64,000 bases of DNA, taken from the NCBI GenBank assembly GCA_024195265.1, contig JAJLRJ010000013.1, forward strand, positions 5,692,112 to 5,756,111, written 5' to 3'. Positions 41,401 to 52,435 of the stretch are shown here, in pieces. The stretch comes from Dendrophyllia cribrosa (lineage: Eukaryota > Cnidaria > Anthozoa > Scleractinia > Dendrophylliidae). Position 1 is the stretch's first letter; each line of letters starts with the position of its first letter. Below the pieces are notes generated by a model. The model was not told where the DNA came from, ran no database searches, and worked only from the letters and a program-made list of their open reading frames with translations. The position numbers and the translations under genes were made by a program.

Positions 41401-43586
41401 TTTATAAGTGTGGTCTGCGAGAAAGCGCTCGGGCTGAGGAACATAACATGAACCAAATTAATTTTGGCTTGAAACGCTAAATTAAATAACATGTCTTCGC
41501 GTGACTGAGAGCTGGGTGACGTAATAATTTAAATTTGTTTTATACTTGTCAATTAATTCTTTGACTGGTCTGTGAAACAACAAAAAGCTAAGATCGACCA
41601 TAAGGAACCCCCACGTTATTTGTAAACTAAAAATGCTTATTTTATATGTCTTATTCATAAAAACCTAAAACCGGATGTTTAAAAAGGAAAATATTAACGC
41701 AAACAGCAACGGATAAAATCGAAAAACCGGAAATTTTGATTGCAAAAACCCAAAACCTGATCTAAAAAATGCCGACGAAAACCGTATAACCGACAACCAC
41801 AACTCCCCCCTCTATTATCTGTCTCCGAATTTTATTTATTAGAAAGGATTCTTTAGCGAGCGCTCTATAGATTATTATTATGAGCCGTTTGAGTGAATTG
41901 TTGGGAGAGCTCCTGGGACCTTTCCGCAGATGTCCGCGTTTGTTTCTTATGGCCCTGTCACACTATTGCGTATCGTACTAGCGTATTCCGGCGTACGAAA
42001 AATATCCCTCATACGCTAGTATACGCTGACATACGCTAGGAGTACGTTAGGCATAGGTTGTATACGTTTCAAGCAGGGTCGTTTACGGTGGCATACGCTG
42101 GCATTCGGCGAGGCAGAATTTTTTTTTAAGCATGCTTAAAAATTTTGTGCGTATTCGGACGTATGGTTTATACCCTAAACATACGCTAGGCATACGCTGA
42201 ATACGCGAGAGTTACGCCAGAGGTACGTTACTCATAGGTCAGGTACGCTGGTCATACGCTGTATTCTCAAGGAAATTTTGTGCGTATGAAAATTATTTTA
42301 TAAATTTTCATACGCAACTCATACGTTTCTTTAAATAAATACGCAATAGTGTGACAGGGCCTTTACATAGATTCAATTTCCCTAATTTGGGTTCGTTGCT
42401 ATCGTGGCCGGGGTCGGGGATTTGTTACGTTCAGAATTTTACGGTATAAGCCGATATGTAAAAAAAACTTACCGTTTCCTTGGTGAGATCAGCAGGAAGT
42501 ATGCCTTGGTCAAAGTACTTGTCATTAGTTAAGTCTTCTTCTAATTGATATCCATGGCCACTAAAGTAAATGACCACCACAGACTCATTCTCTGCCATGG
42601 ACGACAGTTCATCTAACGTGCGTAATATATTGTCACGGGATGCCATATCACCCTCTAGTTCCTGCAATATGCAACAAAAACTACCATAATTAGTTTAATT
42701 TATATTTTTATTACGGTCAACTTTCAAATGTTGCTTCCTGCAACTACTTCCTCTAATCTCTAATCTTAATCTTTCTGCACACTTTCTACAGGTGACCGAA
42801 GCAGTTTCTTGTTGTAGCAAATGTATTTTGTCAGATTTTCCTAGAGAGTCACTAGTTAGTATCTACCAGTAGCATCCACACTACATCGTAGGAGCGGGAG
42901 GGGAACCTGAGTGAACAGGGGAGGCGTTTGAAACTGAACCATTTTTCTGGCCTTTCAAGCCTTAATGTTCGGTAAGATAAGCGGGGTGGGGGTGCCAGCT
43001 CCCCTGGGCCACTCCCCTGAATCCGCCACTCCCTACATGCATTTAGACACCTGGACAAAGAGACAATGTGGATCACAGTTTCTTATCTACATGTAAATAC
43101 AGGGAAGACATTGATCAAACCTCAAATTAACAATCTGATTAAGAGTCTGAAATCTTCACTAAGCCCACAATAACATAATTATCATTGTAAGCCTCCAGTA
43201 ACATCATATTAATCAAATCACAAACCATAATATTCTCCGGGTGGAGCCCATTCCCACTGAGCATGTCTCTCATAATTATCATAATTATCATTGTAAGCCT
43301 CCAGTAACATCATATTATTCAAGTCACAAACCATAATATTATCCGGGTGGAACCCATTCTCTCTGAGCACATGTCTCTCATAATTATCATAATTATCATT
43401 TTAAGCCTGCAGTAACATCATATTAATCAAGTCACAAACCATAATATTCTCCGGGTGGAACCCATTCCCACTGAGCATGTTTCTCATTAAGCGCAGATCG
43501 TTTTGGACACCGTCAAGTTGAACAAACTCGCCAAGATCTGGAGCATAGCTTGGGCCTATCAAAAGTGCACGCTTTACAGTAGACAT
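38380..43586 (-). CDS. Caspase/metacaspase-like (peptidase C14) gene, 3' part incomplete
   Basis: Exons on the minus strand: 43440-43586, 42473-42661, 40840-41016 and, less surely, 38380-38481, all phase 0 with GT/AG borders. The joined start shows the C14 fold in order: a beta strand VKRALLIG, LDGVQNDLRLMRNML, the His strand VVVIYFSGHGYQ (His about residue 85) and the Cys strand NTIFDCCFSG (second Cys about residue 149). Metacaspases usually read DCCHSG; here the residue after the Cys pair is Phe. Cys proteases of this fold act in cell death and related signalling; the substrate is unknown. Exons for the small-subunit-like half were not found and may lie below 38380 or in the assembly gap. 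The gene is convergent with the CUB gene. Confidence 0.72.
38640..39010 (+). repeat. Dispersed repeat shared with 60600-60745
   Basis: GAGCAAAACAGAAGTAGTTG, GGATTGCAAGGATGGAAGT and TTTCGTGACAGGCGGTCAAG recur inverted at 60620-60740. Confidence 0.6.
39120..39500 (+). mobile_element. Family-B MITE, ends lost
   Basis: Shares GATAGCCTATGATGTGC, GGTCCGTGACGTCATCCAAA and TGGCCGCCATCTTGGATTTT with the complete copy at 52733-53106. A poly-G run (about 39098-39115) precedes it. Confidence 0.7.
39588..39930. mobile_element. MITE with GCCAGGAGCCGATAAACCGCC ends
   Basis: The left end pairs with GGCGGTTTATAGGCTCCAGG at the right, including TCGATCGTTTGGCGG. Confidence 0.65.
39991..40200 (+). mobile_element. 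Family-A MITE, complete copy
   Basis: TTAA then CCCTTTCACTCCCAGAGTC at the left; ACTCTTGGAAGTGAAAGGG then TTAA at the right. TTAA duplication with CCCT tips is the hallmark of piggyBac-type insertion. Confidence 0.85.
40476..40830. mobile_element. Element with CAACCTCGTTCCCAGGGCC end
   Basis: Starts CAACCTCGTTCCCAGGGCC, contains TTCTCCGCTTTGAAATTGGC, and the right part has CCGCCATTTTCAAAGGAGAAG in inverse orientation. The same tip is at 1758-1836. Confidence 0.5.
40840..41016 (-). CDS. Caspase-like gene exon 3: catalytic Cys strand
   Basis: Acceptor ATAATTCCCCAG, donor GTAACC; 59 codons, phase 0. Begins VDEYRIYDVCITGEHF, then a helix and NTIFDCCFSGRMYRGFG. The second Cys of DCC is the expected nucleophile. 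A TE with the CCTCGTTCCCAGGGCC end lies just downstream in the intron. Confidence 0.78.
41947..42362. mobile_element. 416-bp TIR element in the caspase-like gene intron
   Basis: Ends GGCCCTGTCACACTATTGCG and CGCAATAGTGTGACAGGGCC. The interior has many ATACGCTAG-like words on both strands. Confidence 0.8.
42473..42661 (-). CDS. Caspase-like gene exon 2: catalytic His strand
   Basis: Acceptor TTGCATATTGCAG, donor GTAAGT; 63 codons, phase 0. Contains a helix (NILRTLDEL), the hydrophobic strand VVVIYFSGHG with the catalytic His, then YQLEED and DQGILPADLTKET. These match the large-subunit region of metacaspase-like proteins. Confidence 0.82.
42850..43045 (-). mobile_element. Unclassified DNA-transposon-like fragment
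   Basis: The minus strand contains AGTGGCGGATTCAGGGGAGT and GGGGAGCTGGCACCCCCACC, a tip motif common in dispersed animal DNA transposons. Confidence 0.4.
43190..43490 (-). repeat. Triplicated end of caspase-like exon 1
   Basis: Three units of 106-108 bp (anchors ACAAACCATAATAT at 43220, 43326 and 43434). The unit includes coding bases for LSGNGFHPENIM, the GTTTGT donor and following intron. Only the 43434 copy is attached to the exon; the two others have one or several changes. Confidence 0.8.
43440..43586 (-). CDS. Caspase-like gene exon 1
   Basis: Starts MSTVKRALLIG at an ATG on 43586, the usual beginning of a C14 core, and runs 49 codons to GFHPENIM. The donor is GTTTGT. Exon 2 then continues ELEGDMASRDNIL, matching the common pattern NI-x-V-L-x-x-x-A-T-R-x-N-I. 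The last third of this exon with its donor is repeated twice more in tandem downstream. Confidence 0.75.
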
Positions 43587-43944
43587 CTATGAGATAATAA
43601 ACATACAGTCGTGTAATTTATTATGATTAGTTGATTGAATTAAATAATAAGAAATTTGACTTAAAAAAAGTATTTCATACATTATAATTTATACCAATAA
43701 AGCATCGCACTTAAGGGTTTCATTCACAGTTAAAAAAAGTTAGAGCCACCTTGAACAGAATAATAAACAGTATCATAGATATTAAAGTACTGCTTAATTC
43801 ATGCTTTCATGCAAGTATGAATGGTCACATTTTGGTTTCGTGCATCCACATGCAGATGCAAAAGAAAGAACAATATCATAAGCAGACAGGGTAGAAGGGT
43901 AAAAAATAAACAGGAACAGACTAACACCGATCACCATCCCATAT

Positions 43945-44200
43945 AGGAATGTGCCTTAAGGTATACCTTAACCATTACACTAGCTAAAGTCACACATGTG
44001 CCAGTTAGGCATCCTACGCTGCCACAGCTTAACCCAGTTTCTGTAGAGTGAAGCAACTAGAAATATTGCTACTTAACTGTTGGGTACCCTGTTGCCAGTT
44101 ACCCATTTATATACCTGGGTGTGGAGAGACAATGTGTAGCAAAGCTTCTTGTCCAAGGAAACAAAGCAATGGTAAGTGAGACCAGGCCTTGAATCATGCG
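43945..44200 (-). mobile_element. SINE-like dispersed repeat, copy 2
   Basis: The minus strand carries ACCCAGGTATATAAATGGGT and the AAACTGGGTTAAGCTGTGGC region, as in 36870-37100. Confidence 0.6.
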
Positions 44201-44609
44201 GTGTGTTACATGTACTTCAAGGACATCGACTCTATATGTTCTAAATTAATTGCTAAATTTGGATCGTGACAGGTAACTACTCCATGTCACTGTTGAAATA
44301 TTAGAGTCAAATTTCAATTTCAATAAAAAAATTCACTTTCAATTTCATGCTGGAAAAACAAGAAATCTGGCAAAAGAATTTATTAATAATAAACGTGAGT
44401 TAATTCGAACAACTAAGGTTATTTCTTAATAGGTCTATTTCGATATATTAAAATTCTAACTTGGTTCCGAAGGTGGCAATAAAACATAAGAGATAACATT
44501 CATGGATAATGAATTTCTTTCGCTATATTCCCCTCAGCCGCGAAGGTAAGTTAGAGTTTTAATATATAAACATTGGCCTAAATGCCATTGAATTTCATTG
44601 CTTGAATAT

Positions 44610-45370
44610 TTAAACAGAAACGGATCAGTGTGGATGAGTTCCATGGCTTTTGAAAGCGAAAAATAATTGTTTTCATTTTTCAACTTATATCATCCGTGCT
44701 TAAAGTGCCTATAACCCTTAAATACATATTTTCAGAATCAACTCTACGCACATTGAATAGTTAAATGGTGAAATATTTCTTGTTTTGAACGTCTCGTTAT
44801 TGCGTTACAGAGATTTAAATTTACGAACTACTTGTTTTCACCTCCAAGTAATATTTTTTTACGAATCAATTGACTATTCAGAATGTGTGTAGAGTTGTTT
44901 TTGAAAATATGTATTTAAGGGTTATAGGCACTTTAAAAGTCTACTTCGAGCTGACGTCTTGCAGGGTAGATTTCGAAAGTTAAAATCTCCATCTCAGTTA
45001 ATCCATTTTTAATTGTTTTAGTATGGATGCAAGGCCAAAACGTATAAAAATAATGCATTTTTAAACAAAAACGGATCAGTGTGGATCAGTTTCATGGCTT
45101 CAAAAAAGTGAAAATTTATAATTTTCGTTTTCCAACTGTATATCCGGTGCTTGCAGGGTATATACACTTTTGTTGACAGACTGAATTAAAAATATATCAT
45201 CTGAGTAATTTCCCAACCGAAAAAGGCCAAAACATATCAAAAACAATGCATTTTTAAACAAAAATAAGATGAGTGTGGATGCGTTTCATGGCTTTAGAAA
45301 GTGAAAATAATTTTTTTTCTTTTTCCAACTGTAACGATCATCCTTGCTTATAGTCCCTTTTAGATCTACA
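44610..45370 (+). repeat. Three diverged repeats of ACGGATCAGTGTGGATGAGTT
   Basis: Similar blocks at about 44617, 45063 and 45250, each with ATGGCTTT...GTGAAAAT and a TTTTCCAACTG part. The first is split by the MITE at 44700-44938. Confidence 0.6.
44700..44938. mobile_element. 239-bp MITE with AAAGTGCCTATAACCCTTAA ends
   Basis: The left end and the right TTAAGGGTTATAGGCACTTT pair over about 53 bases. Confidence 0.8.
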
Positions 45371-45379
45371 GAAATTGAA

Positions 45380-46560
45380 GGAGTTTACAAGTTTACTTAC
45401 GAAGTTAACTTAATAATTTGGTGTAATGATCGTATTTAATTTGTTTTAAACTATAGCGAAATGTCTTAGACAGTGTCTTTTTCTGCTTGTAATTTTCTTA
45501 GTTTTCTTTATGTAAGATGTATCATTGCTTTTTCCTTGCCCCGCCTAGATTAGCTTTGTAGCTATTTGCGGGACAATCAATATTGTTCTGTTTTGATTAT
45601 TATCAATAAATTGCACAGGGTCTTGAAAGTTAAATTAAAACCATATGAGTAATACCCAAAAGAAAAAGAAAACAGAGGAAAGCATGCACTGCATACTGGA
45701 AACAATAGATCCAACGAGTTTGTTGTGATATTTTATTCATATCTCTAAATAACCTTGGGAGATTTGCATCTAACATAATGTCAGAGATACGAATTGTAAT
45801 ATGTAGATGTAACGCTTGCAAGTTTTACGCTGATAATTGGAATGTTCATACGCATATGCCACATCAAATCAAAGCATTGTGTTGTATTGTGAAAAAAAAG
45901 AACATTAAAAAATATATTGCGCCCAACAGAATGAACTTCCTGCGAAGGCCGCAGTAGTAAACAGGGATCGAAATTTGGCTGTTTACTTTGACATCAGCTG
46001 ATTTGTAGAGGCAAGTTTCATCAGACGTTTTTTTTTTTCTACACTAAAGTGATCTGTTATTTCACTTCCACGTTCACGCGTTGTATATAAACAACAGAGT
46101 GATGTTTCCTCAACTTGAAAACACAGCCGCTATCTTGCTACTGACCGGGTTAATCTCTCTTATCGATCTCACATCCCGCTCGGCAATTATCACTTTCCCG
46201 CCATTTTTCACGTCAGCTGAGGTTAGAATCAATTTTGATTCCAGTTCAATAATTTATTAATGGAGATTTTTACCCTTTAATTTCGTCTTTGACTTGTCTT
46301 CGCATGTGGCTAAAATTCGCTTTTGAAAACATCTATTACAAGTGAAATTATGTCCTCGGTTAATTCTAGAATAAGTTTACGTAAGGTGACTCGCTCGAAA
46401 TGTAAAATGTGCTCATCTGTGACCTGGATGCAATTCGCGGGGCGTAAATCTAACGACTATCTACTACTTACCACGCTTTGCAGTGTGTCTTCTTATTTCG
46501 TTTCAAGTAATCTGAAGGGTATTATTATAAAATTATTTTAGAAACAAAAGGCAATTTCCC
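45380..46560. other. Intergenic, no feature supported
   Basis: AT-rich. No coding motif, RNA or clear repeat recognised on either strand. Confidence 0.4.
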
Positions 46561-46844
46561 GGAAAATCTCGAGGTACAATAATTGTAAAGTATTATACAC
46601 GAATGACTTATTACCCAAAGCTTACCACTGGATCTTCCGTCAAAAATTTAATATGAGCTAAAAAAACTAATTAAAATTGTCCTGACCAAAGTTAAGTGAC
46701 GTTTTATGAACTTGAATTAGTGAGCAGGTAATGGTTAAAGAATACGTGCACCTTACATTTTTACCCATACCAAAAGCTAGACCACCTTGTACAGCAAAAT
46801 AAATAGTATCACGAAGCAATACTGTTCAATAGCTTACATCAGGC

Positions 46845-47097
46845 TCAACTAACTTTCTGATTTTTTTTTCCGGAATTAATAGTGTTAAGTGTATAGATAC
46901 ACGTTCGATAGATATTTTTCACCGATGCACAGTTCACCAGCTTAGTCAAGACGTTGTCATATTTCCTCTCTCGACATTTCCAGAATCGAAGTTCGTTACT
47001 GCCCTCAAACGCACTTATGAGGTTTAATGATGAAATTATTTTTGTAACGTCTGTCATTATTGCAGTCGAAAACGGAACATCGATCATCCTTGCCCAT
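46845..47097 (-). pseudogene. THAP-like zinc-finger fragment, frameshifted
   Basis: From ATG 47097 the minus strand reads MGKDDRCSVFDCNNDRRY and soon meets a stop. In the next frame it continues SAFEGSNELRFWKCRERKY and LTKLVNC. The C-x4-C, Trp and later Cys pattern resembles THAP-type fingers found in transposase-derived proteins. The shift lies near 47010. Upstream is an AAGATGGCGGC-like motif. Family call is by memory of the pattern. Confidence 0.4.
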
Positions 47098-47279
47098 ATT
47101 AAGCTAGAAATCCTTTGGAACTTACAGCGTAAAAAAGAAAGACCCGCTCAGAAAGCCGCCATCTTAGACACGACCTTGCCCCCAGGCCGCGCTATTATGC
47201 ATTGTGATTCAAAATGGCCGCCGTATCGCAGAATTTACATTTCAAATGCCAACAACATTACACAGACGATAAATCCTTA

Positions 47280-48830
47280 ACGAATATTATTGTTCCTATT
47301 TATATTATCGACTACTCGACAACAAGACGGGCGTGTAGCTAGAACTGTGAGCCTGAGTGTTTATTGCATACCGTCAGAGTAATGCCACTTGGTTAAACAA
47401 CTAATAACAGATTACGAAACAGAAAACTGAAAAATGCTACCAAGGCTATTTTAAGTGCCCTATGTGTCGCCCGATACAAAAACCCAAAAACCCAGTGGGA
47501 CAAAATGGGAACGTACTCCCCAACCAAATGCAGTTGTACAAACCTATGGGGGTTAAAGGGAAAGTACAATCATATAATTCTTGCGAATAAAAAAACTAAA
47601 AGTCGAGAAACACTTTGAGAGCTGAGATGAATACATTACGACCCTCTAAGCCTTATATACTTTACAACAATAGAGTCAATTAGCGTCGAAGCGGCTCACG
47701 TGCGTTACATAACAAAAGGAAAACATTTACATTCTCTGCCACTGCCACTTGCAGTTTAGCTCCGCCGAATGAAAACATTTTACCTTACAGTGATATCACA
47801 ATGCCTGCAAGTAGGCGTAGGTGTAATGAATCAGATGACGTCCATTCGATTTTTGCCAACAAGGATTTTTGGGTAGAAACGTGCGTACGCAACCCAGGAG
47901 TTTTCATACGGCGAGGCAGTTGCACCTTGGTGACCGCATGGTCGACATCTCAAGATTAAGAGGTAAGGGAATGTCTTTATATTTGATTTCCTCTTATTTT
48001 ATTCGGTCAAGCAGCCTTGAAAGACTTAAAAGGGGGTGGACATTCCTATCTCAAATAAGGGAGCAATAGAAAATTATCTACGCTGTAAGTAATATCAAAT
48101 ATCGTTCAAATCTACTAAGAGAAAGATTGACTTTCTTTAACAGAGTAATTGCGTAACTAAGCATTGCTAAACAGTGCCAATCAAAAACCTCCGGAATGTA
48201 CATGAATGAATATACAATCGTTAAAATCACAACTCAGTCGAGTTTTGTTAAATTTGAAGGTGTTTATTCAGTGAACCCCAACAAACCGTCATTGCCCTGT
48301 ATTCCAATTACTAACTCCAGTTTAATACTGTATTTAGAAACGAAGAAGTTATTTATTGATCAGCGAAGTCCGGAGTCGACGGATTGAAGCGAAAAGGTGA
48401 GAAAATCTTGCAGCCTGAGCGTTTTTAAAACTGTAAAATAACTATGATACGAAACAACTTGAGAGTCAAGGCTCAAAAGACTGATTCGAATATACAAAGA
48501 AACATCGCGATAAGTGTTTGAAAAAGTTGCGAAAATATTTCAAAAGAGAAGAGTACTTTTCTTGAAACTCGCAATGCAATATTTTTTTCGTGAGGCAAGT
48601 GACAGAGGTGATGTTACACGCATATTTTGTGTCAAACAGTGTCTGAAAATGGCGCTGCCTTTAGGTTATAAGAGAAATTACCAACAAAAAAATACCGTCA
48701 AACACTGTTAGTTTAATTATATATTCCGGGGTTTCATTTTGTTCTTTTGTTACCCATTAGTGAAATAGTATTTTTATTATTGAAGAACAAGTTCACGATC
48801 TGTTCGAAGCAGCAAAGAAGTTGACTATAA
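47280..48830. other. Intergenic, no feature supported
   Basis: A short open frame from ATG 47801 (51 codons, MPASRRRCNESDDVHS start) precedes a GTAAGG donor-like site near 47962, but nothing supports it as a gene. Confidence 0.35.
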
Positions 48831-48841
48831 TTTAAAATATA

Positions 48842-49176
48842 AAGGCTGGTTTACACTTGCGATTTTTGATGCGATTTTTGTGGCGCTCTGCAATGCAACT
48901 GTTGTCGCAAGTATAAGCTAGAGGCAATTTCTGTGCAATTCGGGTGCGATATGTATTGCGATTTGCTGTGCTTTCTCAAAAATCGCCGCCAAGTTGCATC
49001 AGGTGTCGAACATGTTCGAAAGCTCTGCGACATCGCGCGACAAATCACGCCCAAATCGCACTGTAATCGCCGCTTGTTTACAAACGCGATTTGAAGATGC
49101 AACTTGTGCGCGACAAAAATTGCATCGAAAAGTACGACAAAAATTGCATAATAAATCGCCTGTGTAAACGGGCCTT
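48842..49176. mobile_element. 335-bp MITE with AAGGCTGGTTTACACTTGCG end
   Basis: Right end CGCCTGTGTAAACGGGCCTT. Interior dense in TGCGATTT/AAATCGCA words. Confidence 0.7.
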
Positions 49177-49908
49177 CATGAAGAGGTGTCTTTTTACCAA
49201 ATGCATCATATGTGCCACATCGCCAGTGGCAAATTCATCAACTCTCTTCTTGACAAATCTGAAAAAAAATATGTATATGCGACACCCATTTGGGAATTTG
49301 AGGAACAAAGTGACCTTGTGTGTGCATTATCTGTTTCTAATTAATTAATTGCAACTTCATGCTGTGTTCACACTAAGACGAAACATGTTTAGTCTGATCA
49401 TGAACGAAATATGTCTCAATGTTTCACAATGAAAAGTGTTCATATCAAGCGTAGCATTGCGCGAATCATGATCTAGACATCTTTATTATATTCTGAGCAC
49501 GATTAAAACTACCTTCCGAGGTAGTTTAGATCTTATCTAAACCAAACGAAACACGTTACCACAAATGTCGTCTCCTTGTTAGAAATTGCATTTCCCTTCG
49601 TTCCCGAAAAACTTGAAAAGTAACATCAAACCACAAAACCAAGCAACAGTAAGTGCGAGCTCTATTGTTTTGGTTCATGTGTTATTACAAAGATTTCATT
49701 ATGGGCTATAGCAAAAATGCATTTCGACTAAATAAAGTTTTACCTCAAAAAAGTTGCATTGCTCACGTTAAGTAGTAATGTGTCTCTTTTGGTCGTTTCT
49801 ATTCATATATTTTGTAGACAAATCTTTCAAAACACTGCATTCGATTCAGAAATAGTGTCAGCATTCGTAAATCGAATCCGAGGCGCGGGCACAAAGCGCT
49901 GGGTGTTA

Positions 49909-50653
49909 CCCTATTTTGCCTGTTTTTTTTTTTTATTGAGTTCCTGAGCCTGGGGGGGGGGGGGGGGGGGGGGGGGGTCGGGCACATTGTACCCCCCTCC
50001 CAAGAACATTAAGGCTATGACAATGAAACCAAGAGGGTACATAGTACGCCCAGAACTGTCTCCTTTGCGGTCCGCACAATGGAACGATGAAGTCATATCA
50101 AATCAATCAATCATCTTTATTTTGTCACGAAATCTCATTCATAAAAATGCTTTTCCAGAGAGCCGTGCAAAAATCATGCAATAAAAAAATACAATATTAA
50201 ATAAATATGATCATTAAAATTATACTAAATTACAAATATGATATAAAGGATTTCAGGTTTGTCTGTCCTTGACGTGGTTATTAGGTAATTAGTTATACGG
50301 CCGCCATCTTGGATTTTTAAAATGTTTCAAAACCTCTTAAAAACCGTCCCAATTGACTCAAAATTAATCAAACTAATAAACGCCGAATTACGAAAATTGT
50401 AAAAGTTATACCAATAAAAATTGTTTTACTTCATTCAAAGGTAAAAATATGCAAATTTCAAAAAGCATGCATGGCTGTCAAAATTTTGTTGCCAAGGAAA
50501 CAGCAAGTCACATGATCAATAAAATGTCACATGAAATTGTTGCCAGATAAAATTTAGGAAAAGTCACAAATTTTGATGGCGTTTGAATACATATTAAAGA
50601 AGTTACTTTATCCCCCCCCCCCCCCCCCCCCCCCCCACCCAGGCAAAATAGGG
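49909..50653. mobile_element. Insert with CCCTATTTTGCCTG ends and poly-G/C inner borders
   Basis: TTA then CCCTATTTTGCCTG at the left; CAGGCAAAATAGGG then TTA at the right, giving a 3-bp duplication. G run about 49952-49977, C run about 50612-50636. The flanks rejoin to match 53373-53400 (inverted). Confidence 0.65.
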
Positions 50654-50801
50654 TTAACTCATTAAAATGACTGGGTTGGAAAAGGTTGGGCCAATGCTAA
50701 GAGATCTGGGCTGTTGGCCAATCGTTGGGCCGAAATGGAATAGCATTTTTTTTTTCAAAATCGTCTTCAGTTGGTAAGAGCAAAACATCATGTGCAGTCA
50801 C

Positions 50802-50972
50802 CTGCTTGGACAGCCAGTAATAAAACTGCGACAAAAAGGCGACTCTCCCCACTTGGATGACTTGTGGCGAAATTGTCACCGGTAGATGTTTCTTCCCTAT
50901 TTTAAAGGACAGAATTAAAAATCTGCCGGTCTTCTTCTGCATCTTGGCCTGCTGTCTCGTTTTCTTCGCCAT
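50802..50972 (-). CDS. Possible isolated first coding exon (57 codons)
   Basis: ATG at 50972 opens a basic start (MAKKTRQQAKMQKKTG), then RFLILSFKIGKKHLPV and ends YYWLSKQ before a CAG|GTGACT donor in phase 0. The composition looks protein-like and the ATG context is good (aaaATGG). No second exon was identified. It lies inside a 4.4-kb composite bounded by TIRs, so it may be a transposon exon or a captured host exon. I do not recognise it. Confidence 0.3.
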
Positions 50973-51109
50973 TTTGTTGAAAACTTTTGGGCTCTTTTAT
51001 CGACGCCTAAAACACTGTCAAAATCACACGATCACTGCATGTTCTAAAGGAAATAATAACGGACTTTACCGTTTTCGCTCAAGTTACAATACAACAAATG
51101 AAAATAAAG

Positions 51110-51820
51110 GCTAATATATATAGTTAGGCTTAGCCTAACAGCCTAACAGCGGCGCCCTCTGAAGACCCTCTGAACAAGCTTAACTAAGATGAAACTTAAC
51201 TAATAGGTGAAAGGTCGGAAGCACATGAATTAAGATTAATATTGACGACCGGGCTATTTTTCAATTTTAGCAATTCTCAAAAACTGTATTACCCGGCCGT
51301 CTGCACAGTACATTTTAGACCGTACAAAAGTTCACAAAAACAACTTTTTCTCCGTCTAGAATAACTATTACGACTATTTTCCGAAAATACAGTTGTTGCT
51401 TGTCAAAAAATGCCCGAGAAACTGATTTGGAAATCAAAATTGCAAAAATACACAAAACGCATATTTCCATAAGGCGACGCGAGTATAAAATCTAAGTCTT
51501 GTTTTGTTTACATAAAATCGCTTTTCAATCTCTGTAATGAATGAACAAACACATAAAAATGGACAACACAATCTTCTTTCGAAAAATTTTATTCAAATCT
51601 CCATGAGTTTGTTTAAAAGCAAACGCGTACCATTTATAGCGCATCGAGGCCGAGCCATGTCTTTGATGAAATTCAAGAAATTAATACAACTGAATTTAAG
51701 CTACACGTTTATAAACAATTCTCCAAAACATAACGAGAACACAAACAAAAAGTCAATCACTGATTGATATCAAGATAAATTCCCATCGAAAAATGTAATT
51801 TGTTTTACCTTTAAGTCCCT
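51110..51820 (+). repeat. 690-bp dispersed repeat, copy 1
   Basis: ATATATATAGTTAGGCTTAG to GTTTTACCTTTAAG; aligns with 59166-59855 in the same orientation with few differences. Confidence 0.8.
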
Positions 51821-52109
51821 CCGGCGACTACTGTACTTGGAAATTCTTTAAATCTCCGCTTTGGTGCTGAAATCCGTAAAACGAACCCATCTCTTCACAT
51901 TGTTAAAACCGTATATAGTTCCTCGAAGCAAGATTTTATCCCTGAAAGCTCTTCTCTTTCCACTAAAGCGGCTTCTGAGTATTCCTTAATTAGTATCCTG
52001 TCTTGAGTAGCAAACCGCCAAAAAATATGTTGGGTAATAACGACTTTAATTCTCCGCTAAAAACAGCATAAAAATCCTGCAACGGCTAAAGTGTTTACCA
52101 AGCTGACGG

Positions 52110-52345
52110 CTGTGTAGCCGCGCGAGAAACAAAGCCTCAAAGATCCCGGATGTTTTGTGGCGTCACGCGCGCATGTTTTGCGACGTCATACGCGCCAGCG
52201 AGCCAGCCCAACGCGTACGGCGGGCGTTCGGCGGGCGCACAACGCGCCCGCGAAACATTCCGTTAGCCATGACCATGAAAAATGACGGCATAGGTTCTAT
52301 GAGTATGGTGCTCCGCCGGGCCTTCGGCCTGCGGGCTCCGCTAAA
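52110..52345 (+). other. GC- and CpG-rich block
   Basis: Local base composition is far richer in CG than the surroundings (GCGCGCATG, GGCGGGCGTTCGGCGGGCGC). It contains GGGCCTTCGGCCTGCGGGCT. It could be an old promoter or a transposon piece. Confidence 0.35.
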
Positions 52346-52435
52346 AAAATGTTATCATTACTTCAAATTTTTCAATTTCTTCACATTGGCATGATCTTTT
52401 GGTTTTTTTTTGTAGTTTTTTCTTGTTTGTTTATT

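Noticed and set aside
43190..43270. The outermost tandem unit as an alternative exon of the caspase-like gene
   Set aside because: It has a donor but no acceptor before it, and its joined frame would not continue the C14 fold.
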